The notes beneath the pieces were generated by a model, which had not been told where the DNA came from, did not search any database, and saw nothing but the letters and a program-made list of their open reading frames with translations. The translations under genes and the position numbers were made by a program. From assembly GCA_023413185.1 (NCBI GenBank), contig JAEZQD010000011.1, positions 1-26,211 of the forward strand: a stretch of DNA of 26,211 nucleotides. Direction: 5' to 3'. This DNA is from Bacillota bacterium (GTDB taxonomy: Bacteria; Bacillota; Clostridia; Oscillospirales; Ruminococcaceae). This document shows positions 9,101-15,556 of this stretch, in pieces (the stretch's first letter is position 1; every line of letters begins with the position of its first letter).

Positions 9101-10552
9101 AAGCTGGGCGACCGACCCGAGCAAAAGCCCGGTATCTGCATCCAGCGCAAGGATGTAGCGGGTGCGTCGCAACGCATCCATATTGCCGCAAAACAGCTTT
9201 ACGGGGATACTCTGCCCACCGATAAAACGCACAAGCTGCGTGATGGCGCCGCGCTTTCGCTCCCACCCGCCGAACCGCTTGCTGGACCTGTTATAGCTGC
9301 GCTTGCGCACCAGCAGGTAAAAACAGTCCCCAAGGCGCGCGTTCAGGCGTGTAACAACCCCCTGTGCGGCGGTGAGCATTGCCATATCCTTGGGATTGGT
9401 CGCCTCCTTGTCCTCCTTAAAGTCGGCAAGCACCATAAACCCCACGCCCGTGCCCCCGTTTGTGATATACAGATTCTCGAGGTGCTTTTCGAGCGCGGGG
9501 GCATCCTCGGGGCGGGGCATGAGGGTGGATACCGTAACAAGCGTGTTTGCGCCGTTTGGCAGGTCGCGCTCGAGTGCGATGCGCGGTATGACGGCAGCGG
9601 GTACGCCACGCATCGCAAACTGCTCGATAAGCGGACGCACGATCTCCCAGATGGGCAGGTACAGCAGCAGCGCCGGCCAGACGCTTTTAAGAAACAGGCC
9701 AAAGGTCACGCAAAGAATAAACGGTATTACGGCGGTAAGCGCCAGTGCGTACCGTCCCTTTGCCTGCGCCCTTTGGTGCAGATCGTCCACCAAAAAAATG
9801 GGGTGACCGATGTGACGTTCGCGCGGGGTCTGCCCGTTTTGCACATAGGCAAGCATGTTCTTAGCCGCCTGCAGCTCGGAGATGTCGTGCGCCACGGCAA
9901 TACGGGATATCTTAAACCGATACAGGTTTTTGCTCTCCTCATCCATTTTGGGGTAGTCACCCGATGGGTCCTGCTGCAAAACCCGTTCTACCGCGCTACA
10001 GTTGTTAAAGATATCCTCAAAGCACAGGTCTGAGATGGCGCGCAGCGAACAGATGCCGTACGCAAACAGCTCTTCCGCCTCGTTATCCTGCGTGTCGTGC
10101 TCGCACGCCTTGCGGCATACCGAAATGTACGCGCACCGAAGCGCGGTGGGCACAAAGCACAGCTCCGCCACCGCAAGGGGGGTATCCCTCTGTATCTCGC
10201 ACAAAAACTGTTCGAGACTTTCACCCGTCAGCTCGGTGCGCTTTGCCACAAAAATAGAGCTGATTAGATGATACACCACGGGTATCGAGGTGCTTTCCAT
10301 GCACGGCAGCGGGTTTTCGTGCCGCAGAGAGCGCACCACCGATCGACCCTCCGCCTGAATGGTATAATAGTTATCGTACAGCCACTGCCGCACACCCGCG
10401 CGGGTTTTTTCTCTGCTAACCTCGCGGTACAGCGCCCACAGTGTTTTTATCTCCTGTGCCGTTGTTGTACGCAGCGCAAGCGGTTTTTTCACATACGGCT
10501 TTTGCGGAATCCTTGCCCTGTCTATCGGGTTGTTTGAATATCCTGTCTTCAC
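3143..10552 (-). CDS. ndvB: Cyclic beta-1,2-glucan synthase (GT84 - cyclization domain - GH94)
   Basis: A 2469-residue inner-membrane protein of the NdvB/ChvB family, which builds beta-1,2-glucan from UDP-glucose, closes it into rings and trims chain length by phosphorolysis. Visible order: membrane helices near 268-300; glycosyltransferase (GT84) core about 340-640 with the DAD motif (D471, D473) and RQHRWIRGD at 616-624; further helices near 660-705 and 788-822; a glucoamylase-like domain (PF10091, recently placed in GH189 as the cyclization domain) about 840-1220 with PWGVSESGFYAFD and GFYEACDY; two beta-sandwich regions about 1270-1530 and 1720-1980; then a GH94 phosphorylase domain with WGFRDQLQD (2025-2033) and GDWND (2164-2168; D2168 expected general acid). 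Classical proteobacterial enzymes are nearer 2800 residues. It starts with GTG, eight bases after AAGGAG; an ATG just upstream is out of frame and ends after two codons. No obvious partner genes are adjacent. Confidence 0.92.
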   Translation of the reverse strand: MKTGYSNNPIDRARIPQKPYVKKPLALRTTTAQEIKTLWALYREVSREKTRAGVRQWLYDNYYTIQAEGRSVVRSLRHENPLPCMESTSIPVVYHLISSIFVAKRTELTGESLEQFLCEIQRDTPLAVAELCFVPTALRCAYISVCRKACEHDTQDNEAEELFAYGICSLRAISDLCFEDIFNNCSAVERVLQQDPSGDYPKMDEESKNLYRFKISRIAVAHDISELQAAKNMLAYVQNGQTPRERHIGHPIFLVDDLHQRAQAKGRYALALTAVIPFILCVTFGLFLKSVWPALLLYLPIWEIVRPLIEQFAMRGVPAAVIPRIALERDLPNGANTLVTVSTLMPRPEDAPALEKHLENLYITNGGTGVGFMVLADFKEDKEATNPKDMAMLTAAQGVVTRLNARLGDCFYLLVRKRSYNRSSKRFGGWERKRGAITQLVRFIGGQSIPVKLFCGNMDALRRTRYILALDADTGLLLGSVAQLAGAAIHPLNRAEVSKETGTVTRGYGIFLPRISVSLASAYKTGFSKVMAGCGGITAYGAVCPNLYQDLFGCAVFSGKGLIDVRAFFEVMDQRFDEGVILSHDILEGEYLRTAYVSDVELTESFPQSAASFFSRQHRWIRGDVQNAPFIFPSILRGGAKERNVLGGVSRYKLFDNIRRALTPVAAYLCIAVALLADTPLGYSLALGGFFTMTAPQLLSAVAAICSSRGFALSREYYSKVLPAALESVSQAFFSFVFLPKHAFMAADAVIRSLYRMTVSHEKLLEWTTAADAERGGRRFFSQLQDLLPGIVTGAVLLFSPASILRLFGILFLLSPLVAFFSAKETSSQGRRIDAQTQDMLTAYAAMMWRYYEKTCTARENYLPPDNVQEAPTYVVAHRTSPTNIGLMLLCTLAARDFHFITTEEMTLRIQRSLATILRMERYRGNLYNWYDTRTLALLHPAFVSSVDSANFLCCLVALREGIKEYITDQAKLGKLTEQINTLVNEADLTMFYNKRKKLFSVGYDCEKQSLVHSHYDLLMSEARLTSYFAIATGQVPKKHWGALARTLARQGTFAGPISWGGSVFEYFMPHLLLPVNEGSLLYEALRFCIYCQKLRARSLSLPWGVSESGFYAFDNHLNYRYKAHGVQKLGLMRGLNSEYVVSPYSTFLTMGHDPYGALKNLAELEKNGMVGKWGFYEACDYTHRRTGAYKRGIVRSYMAHHVGMSLLSVNNVVHDNCMQRRFMSDRAMKAAKELLEEKIAAGSLIFEDVPDRAEAPRHGRETPTEEVYTDVSPQNTHVQILSNGELTAVLSDVGTQHISYGSIDITRRTTDPLRAPCGVYFAAQMQNQLVCATAAPFYDEEAKHVAKLFGSGVEYYGIKEQVEAGLQVCVHSDLPVCQYIGVVKNNSPKKEKVQVLVYFEPALAPFRDLEAHPVFTRLFIQAVYDRASSSLIFSRRTRPGESDVSVAIGFLDETPFEYETVKHNLLKPPYGIASLGSAFASPFLGGEGVPDAVCGIRAHADIAPGAQKEFAFVIAVDDTPEGAVSRVVAARRMGAIGAARAAHSPVATTKLEDCIGQSVLPQLFYPRRETQESIAAALKNELGVHGLWGLSISGDFPIVLIEVHGPDDVVRCEGYIKLLQKLRVCNVFFDLVVLYSNAQQEGDTIRQTLADLAHECMAEDLLGARVGIHAVNLAVCDSKIRTLLYAAASHVVEQSLVRQPQPASAYRPLALIPAEKERLTIVGEDRVIGGAFTRERFYVAGTPHAPWCHVLSNPAFGTLVSDKALGFSWAVNARENKLTPWFNDLSLDNVGEMLVLDTGGMRFDLVNGALASFSPRDALYEGRVAFGKIKTTVVVSVSAQGCAKYLDVTLQNTTKEVIDIELSYYTEPVLGVNRSTARHLIPTLHSGMLTLTNPFNTAVGGSMAVGCDKKDVFYHCERAAFLCGKATPELPYPNDDPCAAAIHPYKLPPSGRYSVRFILSYGKDKDACVKQARCGTQRPERENNIWIDTPDRLLNHLVNTWLPHQTEHARIMGRTGYYQCGGAWGFRDQLQDVCASLLLDPKPARRHILRAARAQFKEGDVLHWWHSLPERGGGIRGVRTRYSDDLLWLPYTVCEYLEKTNDTSLLDVGIPYLGGAALSSGEHERYFGPTVSDETGDIYDHCCRAIDHAMRLGEHGLPLMGSGDWNDGYNLVGAEGRGESVWLALFLSLVLDRFAPVCAARGDEARAQRLKDNAALLRVAVDEHCFDGGWYLRAFYDDGTKMGSAQNDECRIDSLPQSFAVFAGMPDKERVSTALENACTHLVDAENGIVRLFTPSFNKGVQNPGYVKAYPPGIRENGGQYTHASIWLAQALLKAGMTEKGYELLCLINPANKYKEQRTADMYQLEPYYLAADVYTNPNAYGRGGWSIYTGAAGWYYRTVAEDLLGIRLRGKTLELAPRIPKAWDGFAMRLTFFGTTVRVRVSCDHTDAPGTVSIPLDGGVHDVKLRC

Positions 10553-10560
10553 GGCATCGG

Positions 10561-10596
10561 CTCCTTCGTCTTACAATACGGATATTGTTGACGAAG
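10561..10596 (-). promoter_or_regulatory. Leader hairpin overlapping the ndvB ribosome binding site
   Basis: CTTCGTC (10564-10570) is the exact reverse complement of GACGAAG (10590-10596), and inside it CAATA (10574-10578) pairs with TATTG (10583-10587) around a CGGA loop. On the ndvB transcript the 3' arm runs into the ribosome binding site: the AAG of AAGGAG (10561-10566) is part of the stem. The hairpin could limit ribosome access, or the palindrome could be a protein-binding site. Confidence 0.5.
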
Positions 10597-10682
10597 CTTT
10601 GCCGAAAAATTCATGTAGTCACAAGGCATACCGGGCATACAGCGCAAACCGCCGGTTGTTTTTGTTTGCCTTGCGTTTGTGT

Positions 10683-10688
10683 TATACT
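10683..10688 (+). promoter_or_regulatory. Candidate -10 box for mutY
   Basis: TATACT lies about 50 bases before the mutY start in the divergent region shared with ndvB. The only upstream -35-like match is TTGTTT at 10662-10667 (spacing 15), so the promoter is weakly supported. The mutY ATG also lacks a clear purine-rich ribosome binding site. Confidence 0.3.
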
Positions 10689-10738
10689 ATGTTTGAATAT
10701 AACCCTTTTCATTACTAAAGTATTTGGATGGTATTTAG

Positions 10739-11788
10739 ATGAAATCACCGCTTAACCCTATCGTTCCGCTGCTGCTGGACTGGTACAACGCGAATGCCCG
10801 CGTTCTGCCGTGGCGCAGCCTTCCCACGCCCTACCGCGTATGGGTATCCGAGATCATGCTGCAGCAGACCCGCGTGGAGGCGGTTATTCCGTATTTTGAG
10901 CGGTTTATCAAGGCGCTGCCTGACGTGCATGCACTTGCAGCCGCGGAGGAAGCCGCGTTTCTGAAGCTGTGGGAAGGGCTTGGCTACTACAGCCGCGTCA
11001 AAAACCTGCAAAGGGCGGCGCGGATGATTACGGCTCACTACGGCGGTGAAATCCCGAGCGACTTTAAGACGCTCTGCTCCCTACCCGGGTTGGGAGAATA
11101 CTCCGCAGGGGCGGTGGCTTCCATCGCGTTTGGGGTGCGCGTGCCCGCGGTGGACGGCAATGTGCTTCGGGTCATCAGCCGTGTGACCGCAAACGTCGGC
11201 GACATTACCGGTGCAGGGGTAAAGCGCGAGATCACGCGTCAGGTTGCCGATATCCTGCCCGACACGAGGGTGGGTGATTTTAACCAGTCGCTGATGGAGC
11301 TGGGCGCGACGGTCTGCCTGCCAAACGGCGCACCCCGATGCGATATCTGTCCATTGAGCAAGGTTTGCAAGGCCTATCGGGATGGCTTAACGGAACAAAT
11401 TCCCGTAAAGAAGCCAAAGAAGGCGCGGGTAAAGGAAGACCGTACGGTTCTGGTTATCGTATGTCCTAAACGCCTTGCGGTAAGGCGGCGCGCCGAGCGC
11501 GGTCTGCTGGCGGGACTGTGGGAGCTGCCAAACCTTGCGGGGACGTTGTCGCAGGACGAGTGTGCTCAGGCTGTACAAGAAATGGGGCTTACCCCCGTTT
11601 CTGTATTGCCGTTGCCGCCGGCGAGGCATATCTTTACCCACATCGAGTGGCATATGACTGGGTATTTGGTGCGGGTAAGCGAATGCACTCAGGACGACTC
11701 GCTGATGTTTATTACAAGGCAGCAGCTTGAAAACGAGATTATGATTCCGACTGCGTTTTCCTCGTATCTGCCGCAACGCCTTGACTAA
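10739..11788 (+). CDS. mutY: A/G-specific adenine DNA glycosylase
   Basis: MutY removes adenine mispaired with 8-oxoguanine, the last guard of the GO repair system. The 349-residue protein has the six-helix barrel with WVSEIMLQQTRV (catalytic E38), a helix-hairpin-helix LPGLGEYSAGAVASIAFG and the catalytic aspartate D139 in VPAVDGNVLRV. An iron-sulfur loop with C193, C201, C204 and C210 follows; the first spacing is seven residues where E. coli MutY has six. A C-terminal NUDIX-like domain (about 235-345), ending with the ARHIFTHIEWHM segment, recognises 8-oxoguanine. It stands alone, divergent from ndvB and convergent with the phosphate transporter gene. Confidence 0.95.
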   Translation: MKSPLNPIVPLLLDWYNANARVLPWRSLPTPYRVWVSEIMLQQTRVEAVIPYFERFIKALPDVHALAAAEEAAFLKLWEGLGYYSRVKNLQRAARMITAHYGGEIPSDFKTLCSLPGLGEYSAGAVASIAFGVRVPAVDGNVLRVISRVTANVGDITGAGVKREITRQVADILPDTRVGDFNQSLMELGATVCLPNGAPRCDICPLSKVCKAYRDGLTEQIPVKKPKKARVKEDRTVLVIVCPKRLAVRRRAERGLLAGLWELPNLAGTLSQDECAQAVQEMGLTPVSVLPLPPARHIFTHIEWHMTGYLVRVSECTQDDSLMFITRQQLENEIMIPTAFSSYLPQRLD

Positions 11789-11794
11789 AACAGC

Positions 11795-11853
11795 GCACCA
11801 CAAATATAGCCCTCCGAACTGTGGTGCAATGCAACCATAATTCGTAGGGCTAT
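11795..11853. terminator. Two interlocked stems between convergent mutY and Na/Pi transporter genes
   Basis: GCACCACA (11795-11802) pairs exactly with TGTGGTGC (11820-11827). Its loop contains ATAGCCCT (11806-11813), which pairs exactly with AGGGCTAT (11846-11853). The stems either exclude each other or form an H-type pseudoknot. Read on the minus strand the first stem is followed by GCTGTTTT, suiting a terminator for the transporter gene; on the plus strand the second is followed by a T-rich TATTATCATATTCT, suiting mutY. Confidence 0.5.
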
Positions 11854-11871
11854 TATCATATTCTATATGGC

Positions 11872-11896
11872 ACAATCGCGCAATTGCTATCGTGCA
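11872..11896 (-). terminator. Hairpin just after the Na/Pi transporter gene
   Basis: On the minus strand GCACGAT and ATTGTGC can form seven pairs including one G-U, around a segment holding the palindrome GCAATTGC. No T-run follows, so it may be a 3'-end stabilising stem instead of a terminator. Confidence 0.3.
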
Positions 11897-11905
11897 CCCA
11901 GAAAA

Positions 11906-13681
11906 TCAGCCATTCTTGGGCAGCACATATTTGCCTTTAAACTGCATGTACTTCGCTTCAAAGTTCTCGTTATCGCCTCGGCGCATCCGCTCGACATAAC
12001 CATGGGTGTCAAACCCGACCTCCTTGGAGTGCAGGACCCAAAGCGCAACGTTGGAGCAATGGTCTGAGATGCGCTCAAAGGTGTTGATGATGTCAGACAG
12101 CACAAAGCCAAGCTCTATGGTGCAGGTGCCGGTGCGCAACCGCTTGATATGACGCTTCTTCAGGCTCTCGTTGAGGTTGTCTATCACCTCTTCAAGCGGC
12201 TCTACGGTTTGCGCCAGCTCCGTATTGTCGGTTTCAAACGCCTCAAAGGTGATGGCTATAATCTCTTTTACCGCCTCTACAAAGATACGAATCTCCGCAG
12301 TGGCTTCTTTTGAAAAGGACAGCTTTTTATCGTGCATTTCCTTTGCCGCTTCCATTACGTTGACCGAATGGTCCGATATGCGCTCAAAATCTCCGATGCA
12401 GTGCAGCAGGATGGAGATGGTGCGGGAATCCTTCTCGGACAGGTTTTTACTGCTCAGCTTAACCAGATAGGTGCTTAGCTCATCCTCAAACTTGTCCACC
12501 TTATCCTCCAAGGCAAGAACCCGGGCGGCTTCATCCTCGTTGTACTGCCCTAGCAGCCCAAGCGCCTTGTACATCGACTCTTTGGTCAGCCGCGCCATCC
12601 TTGAAGTGACGTTTCTGCACTGCTCGGTGGCAAAGGAGGTCTTGTCCAAAAACCGCGCATCCAGCAGCTGAAAATCGCCTGCGTTCTCCGTCTGCGTTTC
12701 GAAATTCTTTTCCGGCAGGGAAAGATACGCAAGCTTTTCGAGCAGCTTGGCAAACGGCAGCAGCGCGACTGTGCACGAGATGTTGAAAATGGTGTGTATC
12801 ACCGCAACCCCCGCGGGATTAAGTATGTCGTCCAAGAAGCCGAAGCTCATCAGGCCATTTAAACTGTAAAACACCGCCATAAAGAGTATGGTTCCGATTA
12901 AGTTGAAATACAGATGAATGAGCGCCGCTCTTTTTGCGTTTTTATTGGCCCCCACAGAGGACAATATCGCCGTAATGCAGGTACCGATGTTCTGCCCCAT
13001 GATGATAGGCAGCGCCACCCCAATGCTGATAGTGCCGGTCATGCATAGCGCCTGCAAAACGCCCACCGAAGCGGAGGAGCTTTGTATCACCGCCGTTAAC
13101 AGCGCGCCCACCAAAAGACCGAGAACCGGGTTTGTAAACATGGTTAGGATATCTGCAAATTCCGGCATGTCCGCAAGGGGCTTTACCGCCGCGCTCATTG
13201 CCTTCATGCCAAACATCAACACCCCAAAGCCAATAAAAATGGAGCCGATGTTTTTTTTGCTTTCACTTTGAAAAAATAAGAGAAGCACTACGCCTAAAAG
13301 CGCAAGGATTGGCGCAAAAGAATCGGGCTTTAATAGATTGACAATAAAATTGTCGCTCTCTATACCCGATAAGCTTAAGATCCACGATGTTACGGTTGTT
13401 CCGATGTTTGCGCCCATTATTACGCTAACCGCTTGACTGAGTTTCATGATGCCGGAGTTTACAAACCCCACAACCATGACGGTGGTTGCCGAGGACGATT
13501 GTATAATACCCGTGACAGCAGCACCCAGTACCACCGCCTTAATCGGGTTGGAGGTTAAACGCTCGAGCAGTTTTTCAAGCTTTCCTCCCGATGTTTTTTC
13601 TAACCCTGTACCCATTGTGTTCATACCGAATAAAAACAAAGCCAGTCCGCCGATTAGTTGCAGCAAGTTAGAGATTCCCAT
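11906..13681 (-). CDS. Na+/phosphate cotransporter family protein with C-terminal PhoU-like domain
   Basis: A 591-residue membrane protein of the NptA/YjbB type (PNaS family), which couples phosphate movement to sodium. The N-terminal part (about 1-320) is hydrophobic and carries the family's duplicated QSSS signature: QSSSATT at 61-67 and QSSSAS at 200-205. The C-terminal part (about 345-565) is a helical PhoU-like domain with two metal-binding signatures, GDFERISDHSVNV and NTFERISDHCSNV. The start is an ATG with AGGAGAG four bases upstream. It is a single gene transcribed away from abfA. Direction of phosphate transport in bacteria with this fusion is uncertain; the PhoU part is presumed regulatory. 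Confidence 0.92.
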   Translation of the reverse strand: MGISNLLQLIGGLALFLFGMNTMGTGLEKTSGGKLEKLLERLTSNPIKAVVLGAAVTGIIQSSSATTVMVVGFVNSGIMKLSQAVSVIMGANIGTTVTSWILSLSGIESDNFIVNLLKPDSFAPILALLGVVLLLFFQSESKKNIGSIFIGFGVLMFGMKAMSAAVKPLADMPEFADILTMFTNPVLGLLVGALLTAVIQSSSASVGVLQALCMTGTISIGVALPIIMGQNIGTCITAILSSVGANKNAKRAALIHLYFNLIGTILFMAVFYSLNGLMSFGFLDDILNPAGVAVIHTIFNISCTVALLPFAKLLEKLAYLSLPEKNFETQTENAGDFQLLDARFLDKTSFATEQCRNVTSRMARLTKESMYKALGLLGQYNEDEAARVLALEDKVDKFEDELSTYLVKLSSKNLSEKDSRTISILLHCIGDFERISDHSVNVMEAAKEMHDKKLSFSKEATAEIRIFVEAVKEIIAITFEAFETDNTELAQTVEPLEEVIDNLNESLKKRHIKRLRTGTCTIELGFVLSDIINTFERISDHCSNVALWVLHSKEVGFDTHGYVERMRRGDNENFEAKYMQFKGKYVLPKNG

Positions 13682-13715
13682 AACACTCTCCTCTGATAAA
13701 ACGCTTACTTATTTC

Positions 13716-13737
13716 ATTCACAATTATGAATATTATA
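13716..13737 (-). promoter_or_regulatory. Na/Pi transporter -10 box with adjacent palindrome
   Basis: On the minus strand TATAAT lies at 13732-13737; no good -35 is seen at the usual distance. Directly downstream, ATTCACAATTATGAAT (13716-13731) is a 16-base palindrome with one mismatched pair, placed where a repressor would block transcription start. The function is inferred. Confidence 0.4.
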
Positions 13738-13915
13738 ACACACAAAATATTGTCCGTGTATATTTTGCGTCATTTTTCTGTAAAAACCCAACGTAGAAGT
13801 TTTCGTGCAGTATTGTACGGATTTTATAAACATCGTGTAGAGTTTTTCACGTTGCCGGACTAAACCAGCTACCTTTGTCGTACTTTGTTTTTTTAGACAA
13901 ATTTGTGTGTAAACC

Positions 13916-13945
13916 TTGACTTTTACTATCTGGATGGACTACAAT
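13916..13945 (+). promoter_or_regulatory. Sigma-A promoter for abfA
   Basis: TTGACT (13916-13921) and TACAAT (13940-13945) are 18 bases apart, each one mismatch from consensus, giving a leader of roughly 45 bases to the abfA ATG. Confidence 0.6.
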
Positions 13946-13997
13946 TTAGAAAAGGATAAATTATTTTATGTTATTCTAAACTAAAAGGGAGACCATA

Positions 13998-15509
13998 ATG
14001 AAAACATCAAAAATGACGGTAGACCCCGCACTTTCCATTGCCGAGATTGATAATAGGCTGTACGGCTCGTTTATTGAACATCTCGGTCGCGCGGTATACG
14101 ACGGCATCTACCAGCCCGGTCACCCCAGCGCGGACAAAGACGGTTTTCGCACCGATACGATGGCGCTTGTAAAGGATTTAAGGGTGCCCATTATCCGTTA
14201 CCCCGGCGGCAATTTCGTGTCTAACTTTTACTGGGAAGACAGCGTTGGTCCCCTCGAAGCAAGAAAAAAGCGTCTGGAGCTTGCGTGGAGAAGCCTTGAG
14301 CCCAACGCCGTTGGCATCAGCGAGTTTTACAAATGGACGCGCATGGTGGATTCGCAGATTATGATGGCGGTGAACCTTGGCACAAGGGGAATTGCTGACG
14401 CCTGCAACCTGCTGGAGTACTGCAACCACCCCTCCGGCAGCTATTACAGCGACCTGCGCATCAGCCACGGTGACAAACAGCCTTACAACATTAAAACCTG
14501 GTGTTTGGGCAACGAAATGGACGGACCGTGGCAGATTGGCACCAAAACCGCGCAGGAATACGGACGAATCGCGGCGGAAACCGCCAAGGCGATGAGGCTG
14601 ATTGACCCCTCTATCGAGCTTGTGAGCTGCGGAAGCTCGGGCGTGGATATGCCAACCTTCCCCGAATGGGAAGCGGAAACACTGATGCACACCTACGACC
14701 ATGTGGATTACATCTCGCTGCACCAATACTTCGGCAACAAGAACAACGACACCGAGGACTTCTTTGCCTGCACCCAAGATTTGGAGCGTTTTCTTCACAC
14801 CGTTATCTCCACCTGTGACTATGTAAAGGCAAGAAAAAGAAGCAAAAAGACATTAAACCTGAGCTTTGACGAGTGGAATGTGTGGTTCCATTCCAACGAT
14901 GCGGATGCCGACACCATGAAAAACCGTCCCTGGCAGGTGGCGCCCGCGCTTTTGGAGGACATCTACACCTTCGAGGATGCGTTGGTTGTGGGTCTTGTGT
15001 TAATCACCTTCTTAAAGTACAGCAATCGCGTTCGTATGGCGTGCCTCGCCCAGCTTGTGAACGTTATTGCGCCGATTATGACCGAGACAAACGGCACCGC
15101 ATGGAAGCAGACCATCTACTACCCGTTCTTGCACGCTTCTGTATACGGACGCGGCATTGCGCTGCAGCCCATTTTAAACACAACAAAGCATGACACAAAG
15201 GGTCACGGCGATGTAACGGATATTGAGGCGATTCCCGTTTACAACCCCGAGACCGAGGAGATTACCGTCTTTGCCGTCAACCGCAGCTGTTCGGAGGATT
15301 TGCTGCTCGAAACCGACCTGCGCGCCTTTGGCGGGGTTTCGCTAATTGAGTGGATCTGCATGGAGGGCTTTGAAATGACTGCCTCCAACTCCGCAACCGG
15401 TCAAAACGTCGCACCGAGCACCAGACAGGATAGCGAGCTGGATGGCGGCGTTCTGAAAACCGTTCTGCACAAGGCTTCGTGGAACGTCATTCGCCTAAAA
15501 CGCTCATAA
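13998..15509 (+). CDS. abfA: Alpha-L-arabinofuranosidase, GH51
   Basis: A 503-residue retaining glycosidase that releases terminal arabinofuranose from arabinan, arabinoxylan and their oligosaccharides. The family signatures are complete: GSFIEHLGRAVYDGIY near the N-terminus, RYPGGNF at 67-73, acid/base E173 in CLGNEMDGPW, and nucleophile E292 in LSFDEWNVW; these match positions E175/E294 of the Geobacillus enzyme. There is no signal peptide, so it is intracellular and works on imported oligosaccharides. GGGAGA precedes the ATG. It converges on an ArsR-type regulator gene and shares a strong bidirectional terminator with it; an egsA gene and a GH43 gene lie nearby. Confidence 0.95.
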   Translation: MKTSKMTVDPALSIAEIDNRLYGSFIEHLGRAVYDGIYQPGHPSADKDGFRTDTMALVKDLRVPIIRYPGGNFVSNFYWEDSVGPLEARKKRLELAWRSLEPNAVGISEFYKWTRMVDSQIMMAVNLGTRGIADACNLLEYCNHPSGSYYSDLRISHGDKQPYNIKTWCLGNEMDGPWQIGTKTAQEYGRIAAETAKAMRLIDPSIELVSCGSSGVDMPTFPEWEAETLMHTYDHVDYISLHQYFGNKNNDTEDFFACTQDLERFLHTVISTCDYVKARKRSKKTLNLSFDEWNVWFHSNDADADTMKNRPWQVAPALLEDIYTFEDALVVGLVLITFLKYSNRVRMACLAQLVNVIAPIMTETNGTAWKQTIYYPFLHASVYGRGIALQPILNTTKHDTKGHGDVTDIEAIPVYNPETEEITVFAVNRSCSEDLLLETDLRAFGGVSLIEWICMEGFEMTASNSATGQNVAPSTRQDSELDGGVLKTVLHKASWNVIRLKRS

Positions 15510-15513
15510 AAAG

Positions 15514-15546
15514 AGATTGCCCTCACCGTTTTGGTGAGGGCAATCT
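15514..15546. terminator. Bidirectional terminator between abfA and the regulator gene
   Basis: A perfect 14-bp stem (15514-15527 with 15533-15546) closes a GTTTT loop. On the minus strand it is followed by CTTTTTATG, a good T-run for the regulator gene; on the plus strand the following ATCGTTGTGTTT is weaker. It serves both converging genes. Confidence 0.88.
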
Positions 15547-15556
15547 ATCGTTGTGT

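Larger units (their letters stand above)
13682..13997. other. 316-base divergent intergenic region (Na/Pi transporter / abfA)
   Basis: Holds the transporter's -10 box and a palindrome near its left end and the abfA promoter near its right end. The middle (about 13745-13910) is AT-rich; no gene, terminator or repeat was recognised there. Confidence 0.6.

Noticed and set aside
9083..10033. 316-codon open frame on the plus strand
   Set aside because: Antisense of ndvB; composition follows the opposite strand and no recognisable motif is present.
13980..13987. ACTAAAAG shared by the abfA leader and the regulator promoter (16522-16529, minus strand)
   Set aside because: An 8-base match between two leaders of this size is expected by chance; no palindrome or further similarity supports a common operator.
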